This document shows positions 8,795-17,627 of a DNA stretch of 64,000 nt, piece after piece; position 1 is the first letter of the stretch; every line of letters starts with the position of its first letter. This stretch comes from Nonomuraea angiospora. GTDB taxonomy: Bacteria; Actinomycetota; Actinomycetes; Streptosporangiales; Streptosporangiaceae. The translations under genes were made by a program, and so were the position numbers. Under the pieces are notes generated by a model. The model was not told the DNA's origin, searched no databases, and worked only from the letters and a program-made list of their open reading frames with translations. The stretch is taken from positions 12,648,001 to 12,712,000 of the forward strand of contig NZ_JADBEK010000001.1 of the NCBI RefSeq assembly GCF_014873145.1, read 5' to 3'.

Positions 8795-9838
8795 TTGGAC
8801 GGGACGACCCGGGAATCACCGGCGGGACGGCGCTCGCACAGGCGGCCGTCCATGGCCGACGTCGCCGCGATGGCCGGGGTCTCCAGCCAGACGGTCTCCC
8901 GGGTGGTCAACAACCGCAGCAACGTCGAGGAGGAGACCCGCCGGCGCGTGCTGTCGGCCATGCGGGTCCTCGGCTACCGGCCCAACACCGCGGCGCGCGC
9001 CCTGGTCACCGGCCAGTTCCGCACCCTGGGCCTGATCAGCTTCGGCCTGTCCAGCTTCGGCAACGCCCGCACCGTCGACGCCGTCACCCGGGCGGCGCAG
9101 CGCGCCGGCTACACCGTCAACATGATCGCCGTCGAGTCGCAGACCGAGCAGGCCGTGCACGAGGCGTTCGACCAGCTCACGCTGCAGGCGGTGGACGGCA
9201 TCGTGCTCATCGAGGCGCAGATCCTCGACACCCCGTCGCTCCGGCTGCCGCCGGGCGTCCCGGTCGTGATGGCCGACGGCGACGTCAGCCACCGCCACCC
9301 CATGGTGGACACCGACCAGGCCCTCGGCGCCCGGCTCGTCACCCGCCACCTGCTCGACCTCGGTCACGAGACCGTCTGGCACGTCGCCGGGCCGGAAGAC
9401 TCCTACGCCGCGCGGCGCCGGGCCGAGTCCTGGCACGCCACCCTCAAGGAGGCGGGGGCCGCCACTCCCCGGTTACTGTTCGGCGACTGGAGCGCGGCCA
9501 GTGGATACAAGGCGGGACGCGAGCTGGCGCGGCGGTCCGGCGTGACGGCCGTCTTCGCCGCCAACGACCAGATGGCACTCGGCGTGATGCGCGCGATGAT
9601 CGAGGCGGGTCACCGCGTCCCCGAGGACGTCAGCATCGCCGGCTTCGACGACCTCGACGAGTCGGCCTACCTCTCCCCGCCGCTCACCACCGTCCGCCAG
9701 GACTTCGACGTGGTGGCCGAGAAGATCGTGTCGCTCATGATCGGCCAGATCGAGACCGGGGCGGCCCCGTCCGCCACCGCGTTCGTCGCGCCCGAGCTGG
9801 TCGTCCGGCAGAGCACCGGCGCGCCGCCCCGATCGTGA
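8795..9838 (+). CDS. LacI-family transcriptional repressor
   Basis: Sugar-responsive repressor, 347 residues. The N-terminal helix-turn-helix reads MADVAAMAGVSSQTVSRVVN, then the hinge (YRPNTAARALVTG) and a periplasmic-binding-protein-like effector domain. The TTG at 8795 is preferred: it follows GAGG with 6-nt spacing and lies downstream of the predicted transcription start, whereas the upstream ATG at 8699 would place promoter and operator inside the gene. ATG 8852 would shorten the DNA-binding domain. It is flanked by the divergent sugar-import operon and the downstream GH42 gene, its likely targets. Confidence 0.92.
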   Translation: MDGTTRESPAGRRSHRRPSMADVAAMAGVSSQTVSRVVNNRSNVEEETRRRVLSAMRVLGYRPNTAARALVTGQFRTLGLISFGLSSFGNARTVDAVTRAAQRAGYTVNMIAVESQTEQAVHEAFDQLTLQAVDGIVLIEAQILDTPSLRLPPGVPVVMADGDVSHRHPMVDTDQALGARLVTRHLLDLGHETVWHVAGPEDSYAARRRAESWHATLKEAGAATPRLLFGDWSAASGYKAGRELARRSGVTAVFAANDQMALGVMRAMIEAGHRVPEDVSIAGFDDLDESAYLSPPLTTVRQDFDVVAEKIVSLMIGQIETGAAPSATAFVAPELVVRQSTGAPPRS

Positions 9839-9897
9839 TCAGAAAGCGTTGGTGACCAGAAAGCGTTGGTGACCAGAAAGCGTTCGTGACCAGGAAG
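9836..9897 (+). repeat. 17-bp tandem repeat between lacI and the GH42 gene
   Basis: Three full units of TGACCAGAAAGCGTTGG-type sequence (9836-9852, 9853-9869, 9870-9886) and a partial fourth (9887-9897). The first unit contains the lacI stop codon and the end of the third provides the G of the GTG start of the beta-galactosidase gene. Since 17 is not a multiple of 3, the GTG of each copy lies in a different frame. Confidence 0.88.
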
Positions 9898-12024
9898 AAG
9901 GGAGGAGCGGCGGCCTCGCCCGGCCAGACCGCCGCGCCGACGATGAACGCCCTACCCCGCGATGTCAGCCCGGTCTCCGGGAGCGCCGGCGCCCCGTCAC
10001 CGGCCGACCGGCTCCGGCGCCGGCTCGGCGGCGTGGCCTTCGGCGGCGACTACAACCCCGAGCAGTGGCCGGCCGAGACCAGGGCGGAGGACCTGCGCCT
10101 CATGGCCGAGGCCCGGGTCAACCTCGTCACCGTCGGGGTGTTCGGCTGGGCCCGCGTGGAGCCGGCGCGCGGCGCGTACGACTTCTCCCTCTTCGACCAG
10201 GTCCTGGATGACCTGCACGCGCACGGGATCACCGCCGACCTCGCCACCATGACGGCCTCGCCGCCGCCCTGGCTGGTCCACGAGCACCCCGAGATCCTGC
10301 CGGTCACCGCCGACGGGACCGTGCTCGGCCCCGGCGGGCGGCAGCACTTCTGCCCGTCCAGCCCGGTCTACCGCGAACGCGCCGCGCTGCTGGCGGAGCG
10401 GCTGGCCGAGCACTATCGCGACCACCCGGCCCTGGGCCTGTGGCACGTCGGCAACGAGTACGGCTGCCACATCCCCGCCTGCTACTGCGAGGTGTCGGCG
10501 GACGACTTCCGCCGCTGGCTGCGCGAACGGTACGGCGACGACGTCGAGGCGCTGAACGACGCCTGGTCGACGGACTTCTGGGCGCAGCGCTACGCCACCT
10601 TCGACCACGTCCGGCCGCCCCGCGTGGCTCCGACGTACCCCAATCCGGCCCAGCAGCTCGACTACCTGCGCTTCAGCAACGAGGCGCTGCGCGCCTGCTA
10701 CGACCTGGAGGCCGGCATCCTGCGGCGCGTCACCCCCGACGTGCCGATCACCACGAACTTCCTGGCCGGCCTGAAGGCCGTGGACGTCTTCGGCTGGGCG
10801 CCCGGGGTGGACGTGGTCGCGGTCGACTCCTACCCCGACCCCCACGACGAGCGGCCGCACCTAGGCCCCGGCCTGGTGTACGACACGATGCGCGGCGCCG
10901 GCGGCGGCGATCCGTGGATCCTCATGGAGCAGGCGCCGAGCGCGGTGAACTGGCGGGCCAGGAACGCCGCCAAGCAGCCGCGCCAGATGCGGCTGTGGAG
11001 CTGGCAGGCGGTCGCGCAGGGCGCCGACGCGGTCCTCTACTTCCAGTGGCGGCAGTCACGGGGCGGGGCCGAGAAGTTCCACTCCGGCATGGTGCCGCAC
11101 GCGGGGGCCGACAGCAGGGTCTACCGCGAGATCGTGGCGCTCGGCAGGGAGCTGGCCTCGGTACCCGACCTGGCCGGCACGCGGGTGCGCAACCAGGTGG
11201 CGATCCTGCTCGACTGGAACAGCTGGTGGGCGCTCGAGCTCGACTCCCACCCCTCCGACGGCGTACACCAGCAGGAGCGCCTGCTCGACCACTACGGACC
11301 CCTGTTCGAGCTGGGCGCGGGCGTGGACGTGGTGCCGCCGTCGGCCGAGCTGACCGGCTACCGGCTCGTCGTCGTGCCCAACCTGTACCTGCTGGCGGGC
11401 GAGGACGCGCGGCGCGTCTCGGCGTACGTCTCCGGTGGCGGCGCGCTGGTCGTCTCGTTCTTCAGCGGGATCGTGGACGAGCACGACCGCGTCCACCTGG
11501 GCGGCTATCCCGCGCCGCTGCGCGAGGTGCTCGGGGTGCGGGTCGAGGAGTTCTGGCCGGCGGCCGAGCACGAGACGTTCCCCGTACGGGGCCGCGGGGC
11601 GCTGGCGCACCTCGAGGGGACGGCCGACCTGTGGCGCGAGGACCTGCGGCTCACCGGGGCCGAGCCCGAGGTCGTCTTCGACGGTCCCGACGGCCGCCCG
11701 GCCGTGACCAGGCACGACTTCGGCGCGGGAACCGCCCGCTACCTGTCGACCCGCCTCGACGAGGCCGCCATGCGGGCGGTCCTCGCGCGGGCGCTCGCCG
11801 AGGCTGGCGTCACGCCCGCCGTCGAAGGGCTGCCTCCGGGGGTCCAGGCGAGCGTGCGCGCCGGAGCCGGTCGCCGCTTCCTGATCCTGCTCAACCACAC
11901 CGGCGAGAAGCACGACGTCACCCCCGGCGGCGCGTGGACCGACGCCCTCTCGGGCGAGGACGTCGAGTCCGTCACGCTGCCGCCCTCGGGCGTCGCCGTG
12001 CTGCGATCCGTGGCGGGTCAGTAG
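9886..12024 (+). CDS. GH42 beta-galactosidase
   Basis: Cytoplasmic glycoside hydrolase family 42 beta-galactosidase, 712 residues, acting on galacto-oligosaccharides. Domains: catalytic TIM barrel (~50-420), trimerisation domain (~430-640), C-terminal beta domain. Glu191 in HVGNEYGCH is the expected acid/base and Glu349 in ILMEQAPSA the nucleophile; Cys194, Cys199 and Cys201 match the zinc-binding Cys cluster seen in many GH42 enzymes. The GTG at 9886 lies within a tandem repeat; ATG 9943 (MNALPRD) is an alternative that would drop a nonconserved 19-residue extension. Follows lacI by 48 bp, so probably co-regulated with it. Confidence 0.92.
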   Translation: MTRKKGGAAASPGQTAAPTMNALPRDVSPVSGSAGAPSPADRLRRRLGGVAFGGDYNPEQWPAETRAEDLRLMAEARVNLVTVGVFGWARVEPARGAYDFSLFDQVLDDLHAHGITADLATMTASPPPWLVHEHPEILPVTADGTVLGPGGRQHFCPSSPVYRERAALLAERLAEHYRDHPALGLWHVGNEYGCHIPACYCEVSADDFRRWLRERYGDDVEALNDAWSTDFWAQRYATFDHVRPPRVAPTYPNPAQQLDYLRFSNEALRACYDLEAGILRRVTPDVPITTNFLAGLKAVDVFGWAPGVDVVAVDSYPDPHDERPHLGPGLVYDTMRGAGGGDPWILMEQAPSAVNWRARNAAKQPRQMRLWSWQAVAQGADAVLYFQWRQSRGGAEKFHSGMVPHAGADSRVYREIVALGRELASVPDLAGTRVRNQVAILLDWNSWWALELDSHPSDGVHQQERLLDHYGPLFELGAGVDVVPPSAELTGYRLVVVPNLYLLAGEDARRVSAYVSGGGALVVSFFSGIVDEHDRVHLGGYPAPLREVLGVRVEEFWPAAEHETFPVRGRGALAHLEGTADLWREDLRLTGAEPEVVFDGPDGRPAVTRHDFGAGTARYLSTRLDEAAMRAVLARALAEAGVTPAVEGLPPGVQASVRAGAGRRFLILLNHTGEKHDVTPGGAWTDALSGEDVESVTLPPSGVAVLRSVAGQ

Positions 12025-13004
12025 ACGAAGGGCCAGCCCGCGCTGTCGTACCCGAGGAGGTTGATGCCCAGCAGGGGCGCGCCGTTGTCGGCGTAGTAAT
12101 GGTAGTAGAGCACCTCGGCGTCGCTGTCGGGGACCACCGCCTGGTGGCCCGGCCCGTGCACGCTCCCGTGCCCGGCCAGGACCTGGGTCCCGCCGCCCGA
12201 GGTCATGGCGAGGCCGTTGCGGTCCACGTACGGGCCGGTGACGCTGGTCGAACGGCCGACCATGACGCGGTAGGTGCTGCTCGCCCCCTGGCAGCAGGCG
12301 TCGAACGACACCCACAGGTAGTAGTACGAGCCGTGCCGGAAGATGAACGGCGCCTCGATCGCGGTCGTGCTTCCCGTGCGCTGGGCCAGGCCGGTGATCG
12401 AGGTGCCGAGGCGCTTGCCGGTGGCGGGGTCGAGCTGGATGAGCTTGATCCCGGTCCAGAACGACCCGAAGGACAGCCACCAGCGGCCCTGGGCGTCCAC
12501 GACGAGGTTCGGGTCGATGGCGTTGTAGTTGCTCGACGAGGTGGTGGAGATGATCAGGCCCTGGTTCGCCCAGGATCCTGACGCGCCCGTGGTGCTGGTG
12601 GCCAGGAAGATCGCCGAATTGCGCGAGCCGAACGTCGACGCCGAGTAGTAGAGGTAGTAGCGCCCGTTGCGGTAGGAGATGTCGGGCGCCCACAGGCTGG
12701 CGCCGCCGCCGGTGTACGACGTGGTCCACGGCGCGCCGCCGGGGAATACCACTCCGGCGTTGTGCCAGGCGGTCCGGTCGGTCGAGGTCTTGATCGTGAG
12801 GTTGTCGCCGGTGTGCACCAGCAGGTAGGAGCCGTCGGGCCGCTTGACCACGCTCGGGTCGTGCACCCCGATGTCGCCCGTCACCCGCCCGGGGTTGGGA
12901 TAGGCCGCCGGGGGAGTGGTCGGCGTGGCCAGGGGCACGGGCACGGGCTCGGGCCGCACCGCGGCGGCGCCGAGCAGGAGGGCGACGAGAGCTCGTTTCC
13001 ACAT
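12018..13004 (-). CDS. Secreted GH43 arabinan endo-1,5-alpha-L-arabinosidase
   Basis: Exported 328-residue GH43 hydrolase that cuts alpha-1,5-arabinan, a pectin side chain. A signal peptide (MWKRALVALLLGAAA) precedes a Pro-rich linker, then a five-bladed propeller. The catalytic triad is visible: Asp49 in GVHDPSVV (base), Asp164 in NAIDPNLV and Glu217 in TAIEAPF (acid). The Ser/Asn-rich SSNYNAIDP segment is typical of endo-arabinanases. Its stop overlaps the convergent GH42 gene by 7 bp. Its promoter must lie in the 227-bp gap to 13232, where I saw no clear operator. Confidence 0.9.
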   Translation of the reverse strand: MWKRALVALLLGAAAVRPEPVPVPLATPTTPPAAYPNPGRVTGDIGVHDPSVVKRPDGSYLLVHTGDNLTIKTSTDRTAWHNAGVVFPGGAPWTTSYTGGGASLWAPDISYRNGRYYLYYSASTFGSRNSAIFLATSTTGASGSWANQGLIISTTSSSNYNAIDPNLVVDAQGRWWLSFGSFWTGIKLIQLDPATGKRLGTSITGLAQRTGSTTAIEAPFIFRHGSYYYLWVSFDACCQGASSTYRVMVGRSTSVTGPYVDRNGLAMTSGGGTQVLAGHGSVHGPGHQAVVPDSDAEVLYYHYYADNGAPLLGINLLGYDSAGWPFVY

Positions 13005-13231
13005 GACGTGACCTCCTCACTGCGACCGTCAGGGTTACCGTTCACCTGAGGGGTGTCAAGCACGCCTGCCGCCGTCGCAGGTCGGGCGCCTGAAACTTTC
13101 ACACCCGGGTTCGCGGCCCCGCCAAATGGCCTGAAGGCCGAAAGTACTACCTCGCCGGCGGCCGAAAGGCGGAGCGAGCACGAGCCCTTCCGCCGATGAA
13201 CCGGCCCCGCCCCCGTTGCCACCATCGAGCC

Positions 13232-13921
13232 ATGACCCCCACGAAGGCGGCCCGGCTCATCCCCGCCGGACTGCTCGTCCTCAGCGCCGTCCCCGTGATC
13301 GCCGGCGCCGTCCGCGCGGCCGAGCTGACCGGCGGCGCCGCCATCACCCCCGACAACGCCCGCTTCTTCGCCGCCCCCGCGCCCGTGCTGCTGCACATCG
13401 CCGGCGTCACCGTCTACAGCGTCCTGGGCGCCTTCCAGTTCGCGCCCGGCTTCCGCCGCCGCAGGCCCGCCTGGCACCGGGCGGCCGGGCGGGTGCTGGT
13501 GCCGGCCGGCCTGGTCGCGGCGCTCGCCGGCCTGTGGATGACGCTGTTCTCCGACCTTCCGGCCGGCGACACCGGGCTCCTGACCGTCTTCCGCCTCGCG
13601 GCCGGCTCGGCCATGGCCGGCTCCCTCGTCCTCGGCCTCGCCGCGATCCTGCGCCGCGACGTCGCCCGGCACCGCGCCTGGATGATCCGCGCGTACGCGC
13701 TCGGCATGGGCGCGGGCACGCAGGCGGTGGTCCTGTCCGCCTGGTACGCGGCAACGGGCGCCGATGCCCACGCCGTCACCAGGGCACTGCTCCAGGGCCT
13801 GGCCTGGGGCGTCAACCTCGCCGTGGCCGAATGGGCCATCCGCAGGACGGCCCGGCGTCAGCCGGTCGGTGGGGCGGATCAGCCGTTCGGCGGGGTGGAG
13901 CGCTCAGCCGCCGATTCATGA
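13232..13921 (+). CDS. DUF2306 family membrane protein
   Basis: Predicted 229-residue integral membrane protein of the DUF2306 family (function unknown). About six helices with conserved features: HIAGVTVYSVLGAFQFAPGFR, then AWHRAAGR and RHRAWMIRAYALGMGA, containing the paired His-Arg motifs that define the family and could ligate a metal or haem. ATG 13232 is preferred over an upstream ATG at 13196, which would add a nonconserved Arg/His-rich tail; no strong Shine-Dalgarno precedes either. A separate transcription unit from the oxidase downstream is likely. Confidence 0.8.
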   Translation: MTPTKAARLIPAGLLVLSAVPVIAGAVRAAELTGGAAITPDNARFFAAPAPVLLHIAGVTVYSVLGAFQFAPGFRRRRPAWHRAAGRVLVPAGLVAALAGLWMTLFSDLPAGDTGLLTVFRLAAGSAMAGSLVLGLAAILRRDVARHRAWMIRAYALGMGAGTQAVVLSAWYAATGADAHAVTRALLQGLAWGVNLAVAEWAIRRTARRQPVGGADQPFGGVERSAADS

Positions 13922-13958
13922 CATGGGTTGATGTGTGGCTCGCTGCCCGATTGAGACG

Positions 13959-13973
13959 CTGACGGTCCGTCAG
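13959..13973. promoter_or_regulatory. TetR-type operator before the flavin oxidase gene
   Basis: Perfect palindrome around a central T: CTGACGGTCCGTCAG, ending 19 bp before the ATG at 13993. Its form is typical of TetR-family operators. It differs from the candidate operator of the TetR gene at 20.8 kb, so the regulator is probably encoded elsewhere. Confidence 0.6.
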
Positions 13974-13992
13974 TCAGAAGGAGCGAGAACAC

Positions 13993-15624
13993 ATGCCAGA
14001 AGCGAGCGAGGAAAGCACGAGCCCGGGGGTGAGCCGCCGTGGGGTGCTCGCCGGCGCGGGCGCCGCCGCGGTCACCCTGCTGGGCACCGGCGACGCCGAG
14101 GCACAGGCCGCGCCGGAGGCGTTCGGGCCGGTGACCGTGCGTCCGGGCGACCTCCGCTACGACAACCTGCTGCGCGGCAACAACTTCCGCTTCGCCGGCC
14201 GCCCGGACGAGATCCGCGTGGTCGGGTCGACCGGGCAGGTGGTGCGCGCGGTGCAGGACGCGGTGCGGACCGGACGGCGGGTCGCGGTGCGCAGCGGCGG
14301 GCACTGCTTCGAGAACCTCACCGCCGACCCGGCGGTGCGGATGCTGCTGGACCTGTCACCGATGGACGCGGTCGGCTACGACGCCGGCCGGCGGGCGTTC
14401 TCCGTGCAACCCGGAGCCACCCTAGGTCACGTGTACCGGACGCTGCTCACCGGCTGGGGCGTGACGATCCCCGGCGGCAGTTGCCCGGAGGTGGGCGCCG
14501 GTGGGCACTTCGCGGGCGGCGGGTACGGGGCGCTGTCCCGGAGGTACGGCTCGGTGGTGGATCACCTGTACGGCGTGGAGGTCGTGGTGGTCGACCGCGA
14601 CGGCACCGCCCGCGCGGTGGTCGCCACCCGCGAGCCGGACGACCCCAACCGCGAGCTGTGGTGGGCGCACACCGGCGGGGGCGGCGGCAACTTCGGCGTG
14701 GTCACCCGGTACTGGTTGCGCTCGCCCGGCGCCACCGGCACCGACCCGTCCCGGCTGCTGCCCCCGGCGCCGGGGCGGATGCTGCAGCACGTGGCCATCT
14801 GGTCCTGGGAGCACATGACCGAGCAGGCGCTCACCGGGCTGATGCGCAACTTCGGGCACTGGCACGAGCGCAACAGCGCGCCCGGCTCCCCGCACGCCGG
14901 GTTGTACGGGATCCTCCTGATCTCGCACCGCGCCGGCGGGACCGTCACGCTGGTCTCGCAGATCGACGCGGACCTCCCCGGCGCCGACGCCATGGTGACC
15001 GGCTTCGTGTCCGAGGTGACCGCAGGCGTCGGCCTCACCCCGGCGCTCGACCTGCGGCGGACGATGCCGTGGCTGCACCGGATGACCTGGCCGGGCAGCG
15101 GCGAGCCGGGCGACGTGATCAACCGGCGCTACAAGATCAAGGCCGCCTACCTGCGGCGCTCGCTCACCGACAGCCAGCTCGCGGCCGTCTACCGCAACCT
15201 GACCAACTCCACCGGCGGGCCGGACTCCGGCATGCTGCTCGTCGGCTACGGAGGCCAGGTCCGCGCGGTGGCGCCAGGGGCCACCGCGACAGCCCAGCGG
15301 GACGTGGTCATGAAGGCCGTCTACCAGACGATCTGGCGCGACGAGGCGGACGACGCGGCCAACCTCACCTGGGTCCGCGAGTTCTACCGCGACGTGTACG
15401 CCGGCACCGGCGGCGTGCCCGTGCCCGGCGAGGTCGACGACGGCTCCTACATCAACTACGCGGACGCCGACCTGGCCGACCCGGCGTGGAACACCTCGGG
15501 CGTGCCCGCGCACACGCTCTACTACAAGGACAACTACCCGCGCCTGCAGCGGGTGAAGGCCCGGTGGGACCCGCGCAACGTCTTCCGGCACGCCCTGTCC
15601 ATCGAGCCTCCCCAGGCCGGTTGA
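13993..15624 (+). CDS. TAT-exported FAD-linked oxidase, berberine-bridge-enzyme type
   Basis: Secreted 543-residue flavoprotein oxidase. A twin-arginine signal (SRRGVLAGAGAAAVTLLG, ~residues 14-31) leads into an FAD-binding PP-loop domain (~70-250) and a C-terminal BBE domain with YINYADADL and YYKDNYPRLQRVKARWDP. His104 (RSGGHCFEN) and Cys164 (GGSCPEVGAGGH) occupy the two positions that bind FAD covalently in bicovalent oxidases of this family. Known members oxidise oligosaccharides, alkaloids or secondary metabolites; the substrate here is unknown. GGAG at 13980 precedes the ATG, and a TetR-type palindrome overlaps its promoter region. Confidence 0.9.
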   Translation: MPEASEESTSPGVSRRGVLAGAGAAAVTLLGTGDAEAQAAPEAFGPVTVRPGDLRYDNLLRGNNFRFAGRPDEIRVVGSTGQVVRAVQDAVRTGRRVAVRSGGHCFENLTADPAVRMLLDLSPMDAVGYDAGRRAFSVQPGATLGHVYRTLLTGWGVTIPGGSCPEVGAGGHFAGGGYGALSRRYGSVVDHLYGVEVVVVDRDGTARAVVATREPDDPNRELWWAHTGGGGGNFGVVTRYWLRSPGATGTDPSRLLPPAPGRMLQHVAIWSWEHMTEQALTGLMRNFGHWHERNSAPGSPHAGLYGILLISHRAGGTVTLVSQIDADLPGADAMVTGFVSEVTAGVGLTPALDLRRTMPWLHRMTWPGSGEPGDVINRRYKIKAAYLRRSLTDSQLAAVYRNLTNSTGGPDSGMLLVGYGGQVRAVAPGATATAQRDVVMKAVYQTIWRDEADDAANLTWVREFYRDVYAGTGGVPVPGEVDDGSYINYADADLADPAWNTSGVPAHTLYYKDNYPRLQRVKARWDPRNVFRHALSIEPPQAG

Positions 15625-15647
15625 CCGGCATCCGGGCTAGATTGTCG

Positions 15648-15684
15648 GCCGGGGGAAGTGCCGGGGGAAGTGCCGGGGAGGAGG
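15648..15684 (+). repeat. 12-bp tandem repeat in the kinase leader
   Basis: GCCGGGGGAAGT occurs twice in tandem (15648-15659, 15660-15671), followed by a degenerate third copy containing the ribosome-binding site AGGAGG of the histidine kinase gene. Each copy carries a purine-rich, Shine-Dalgarno-like core. Confidence 0.75.
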
Positions 15685-15690
15685 ACGCGG

Positions 15691-16947
15691 ATGGGCGATC
15701 CGGCGGCACGGTGGCCCGTGGCGTTGACCGCCGGGCCGTACGCGCTGCTGGCGCTGCTGACCGGCGTCACCGTGGCCGTCAAGCGCTCGGACGGCGCGTC
15801 CCTGATCGTCGACCTGGTCCTGTGCGGGCTGACGGCGGCGTGGATGCTCGGCGTCTTCACGCTCCGTCCCGCCTGGCGGCGGCGGGCGCCGGTGATGGCG
15901 GTGTTCTGCGCGGTGCTGATCCTGCTCTCGGCGATCCTGGCGGTCAGGGACCCGTGGTTCGGCTGCTTCACCCCCGTCGGGTACTTCTACGCCTTCCGGC
16001 TCCTGCGCTGGCCGTGGCAGCCGGTCGGCGTCGGCGCGATGGCGGTGGTGGCGGGCACGGCGCAGGCGTACGACGTGGACAAGAGCACGGCCGCCGGCCT
16101 GGTCACCTACGGCGCCGTCGTGGCCGCGAACGCCGTCCCCATGTGCGCCTTCGCCTGGTTCGCCCGGCGCGCCGCCCGGCAGAACGAGGAGCGGGAGCGC
16201 GCGCTCCAGGAGGCCCGCGAGGCGAACCGCAGGCTGGCGGCCTCGCTGGCGGAGAACGCCGCCCTGCACGAACGGCTGCTGGCGCAGGCGCGCGACGCCG
16301 GCGTGCAGGGCGAGCGGCAGCGCATGGCGCGGGAGATCCACGACACCCTGGCGCAGGGGCTGACCGGCATCGTCAGCCAGCTGCGCGCGGCCGAGCACGC
16401 CGGCGACGACCCGGCGGCCTGGCGCCGGCACGTCGCCGCCGCGACCAAGCTGGCCAGGGAGAGCCTGTCGGAGGCGCGGCGGTCGGTGCACGCGCTGCGT
16501 CCCGAGCCGCTGCGCTCGGCCATGCTGAGCGAGGCGCTGGCGGGCGTCGCCGAGCGCTGGTCGGCGCTGCACGAGATCCCCGTCCAGGTCACGACGACCG
16601 GTACGGCGCGGCCGATCCGGCCGGAGGCGGAGGCCGCGCTGCTCAGGATCGCGCAGGAGGCCCTGGCCAACGTGGCCAAGCACGCGCGGGCGACCCGCGT
16701 GGGGGTGACGCTGTCGTACCTGGAGCACGAGGCGGCCCTGGACGTCCGCGACGACGGCGGCGGCTTCGACCTGGCGCTGCTGGACGCCGCCGCCGGCTTC
16801 CGGCCCGATCGCGGCGGGTTCGGCCTGATCGCGATGCGGCAGCGGATGGAGAGCCTGTCGGGCACCCTGCAGGTCGAGTCGGAGCCGGGCGCCGGCACGG
16901 GCATCTCGGCCCGCGTCCCCGCCGAGCGGGCGGAGGTGGGCGTGTGA
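15691..16947 (+). CDS. NarL-type sensor histidine kinase
   Basis: Membrane sensor kinase of 418 residues. Several N-terminal helices (~10-165) form the input domain, followed by a coiled linker, the HisKA_3 dimerisation/phosphoacceptor helix (QRMAREIHDTLAQGLTG, His in REIHD) and a HATPase_c domain with N box EALANVAKHARA, DDGGGFD and GGFGLIAMRQR. ATG 15691 follows AGGAGG with good spacing. Its stop overlaps the response regulator start (GTGA), so the two are translated together. The stimulus is unknown; there is no extracytoplasmic domain, suggesting intramembrane sensing. Confidence 0.93.
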   Translation: MGDPAARWPVALTAGPYALLALLTGVTVAVKRSDGASLIVDLVLCGLTAAWMLGVFTLRPAWRRRAPVMAVFCAVLILLSAILAVRDPWFGCFTPVGYFYAFRLLRWPWQPVGVGAMAVVAGTAQAYDVDKSTAAGLVTYGAVVAANAVPMCAFAWFARRAARQNEERERALQEAREANRRLAASLAENAALHERLLAQARDAGVQGERQRMAREIHDTLAQGLTGIVSQLRAAEHAGDDPAAWRRHVAAATKLARESLSEARRSVHALRPEPLRSAMLSEALAGVAERWSALHEIPVQVTTTGTARPIRPEAEAALLRIAQEALANVAKHARATRVGVTLSYLEHEAALDVRDDGGGFDLALLDAAAGFRPDRGGFGLIAMRQRMESLSGTLQVESEPGAGTGISARVPAERAEVGV

Positions 16948-17600
16948 GCAGCCCCGCCGGCCCGATCGGGCTGCTGATCGTGGATGATCACCCGGTGGTC
17001 AGGGACGGGCTCGCCGCCATGTTCGCCCGCGACCCGGAGTTCGAGGTGCTCGGCGAGGCCGCCGACGGGGCAGAGGCGGTCCGGCTGGCCCAGGCCCTGC
17101 GCCCGGACGTGATCCTCATGGACCTGCGGATGCCCGGCATGGACGGGGTGAGCGCGACCAGGCAGCTCGCCGAGCGGGGGAGCCGGGCCCGCGTGCTGGT
17201 GCTGACCACGTACGACACCGACAGCCACGTGCTCCCCGCGATCGAGGCCGGCGCCACCGGCTACCTCCTCAAGGACGCTCCCCGCGACGAGCTGCTGCGC
17301 GCGGTCCGGGCGGCGGCCCGGGGCGAGGCGGTGCTCGCGCCGTCGGTGGCGGCCCTGCTGATGAGCCGGGTACGCCGGCCCGCCCCGGGGCCGCTCAGCC
17401 CGCGCGAGATCGAGGTGCTGCAACTGGTGGCGGCCGGTGCCACGAACCGGGAGGCGGCGGCCAAGCTGTTCCTCACCGAGGCCACCGTCAAGTCCCACAT
17501 GCTCAACATCTACGCCAAGCTCGGGGTGAACGACCGCGCCGCCGCCGTCACCGAGGCGTTCAACCGAGGGCTGCTCGTCCCGCGGAATCCCGGGTCCTGA
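16944..17600 (+). CDS. LuxR/NarL-family response regulator
   Basis: DNA-binding partner of the upstream kinase, 218 residues. Receiver domain with acidic pocket DDHPVV and phosphoacceptor Asp60 (VILMDLRMPG), Thr in VLTTYD and Lys in YLLKDA; C-terminal LuxR helix-turn-helix (LSPREIEVLQLVAAGATNREAAAKLFLTEATVKSHMLNI). The GTG at 16944 overlaps the kinase stop by 4 bp. Targets cannot be named from the sequence. Confidence 0.94.
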   Translation: MSSPAGPIGLLIVDDHPVVRDGLAAMFARDPEFEVLGEAADGAEAVRLAQALRPDVILMDLRMPGMDGVSATRQLAERGSRARVLVLTTYDTDSHVLPAIEAGATGYLLKDAPRDELLRAVRAAARGEAVLAPSVAALLMSRVRRPAPGPLSPREIEVLQLVAAGATNREAAAKLFLTEATVKSHMLNIYAKLGVNDRAAAVTEAFNRGLLVPRNPGS

Positions 17601-17627
17601 CGGGGCATCGCCGGATACGGTCGGATC

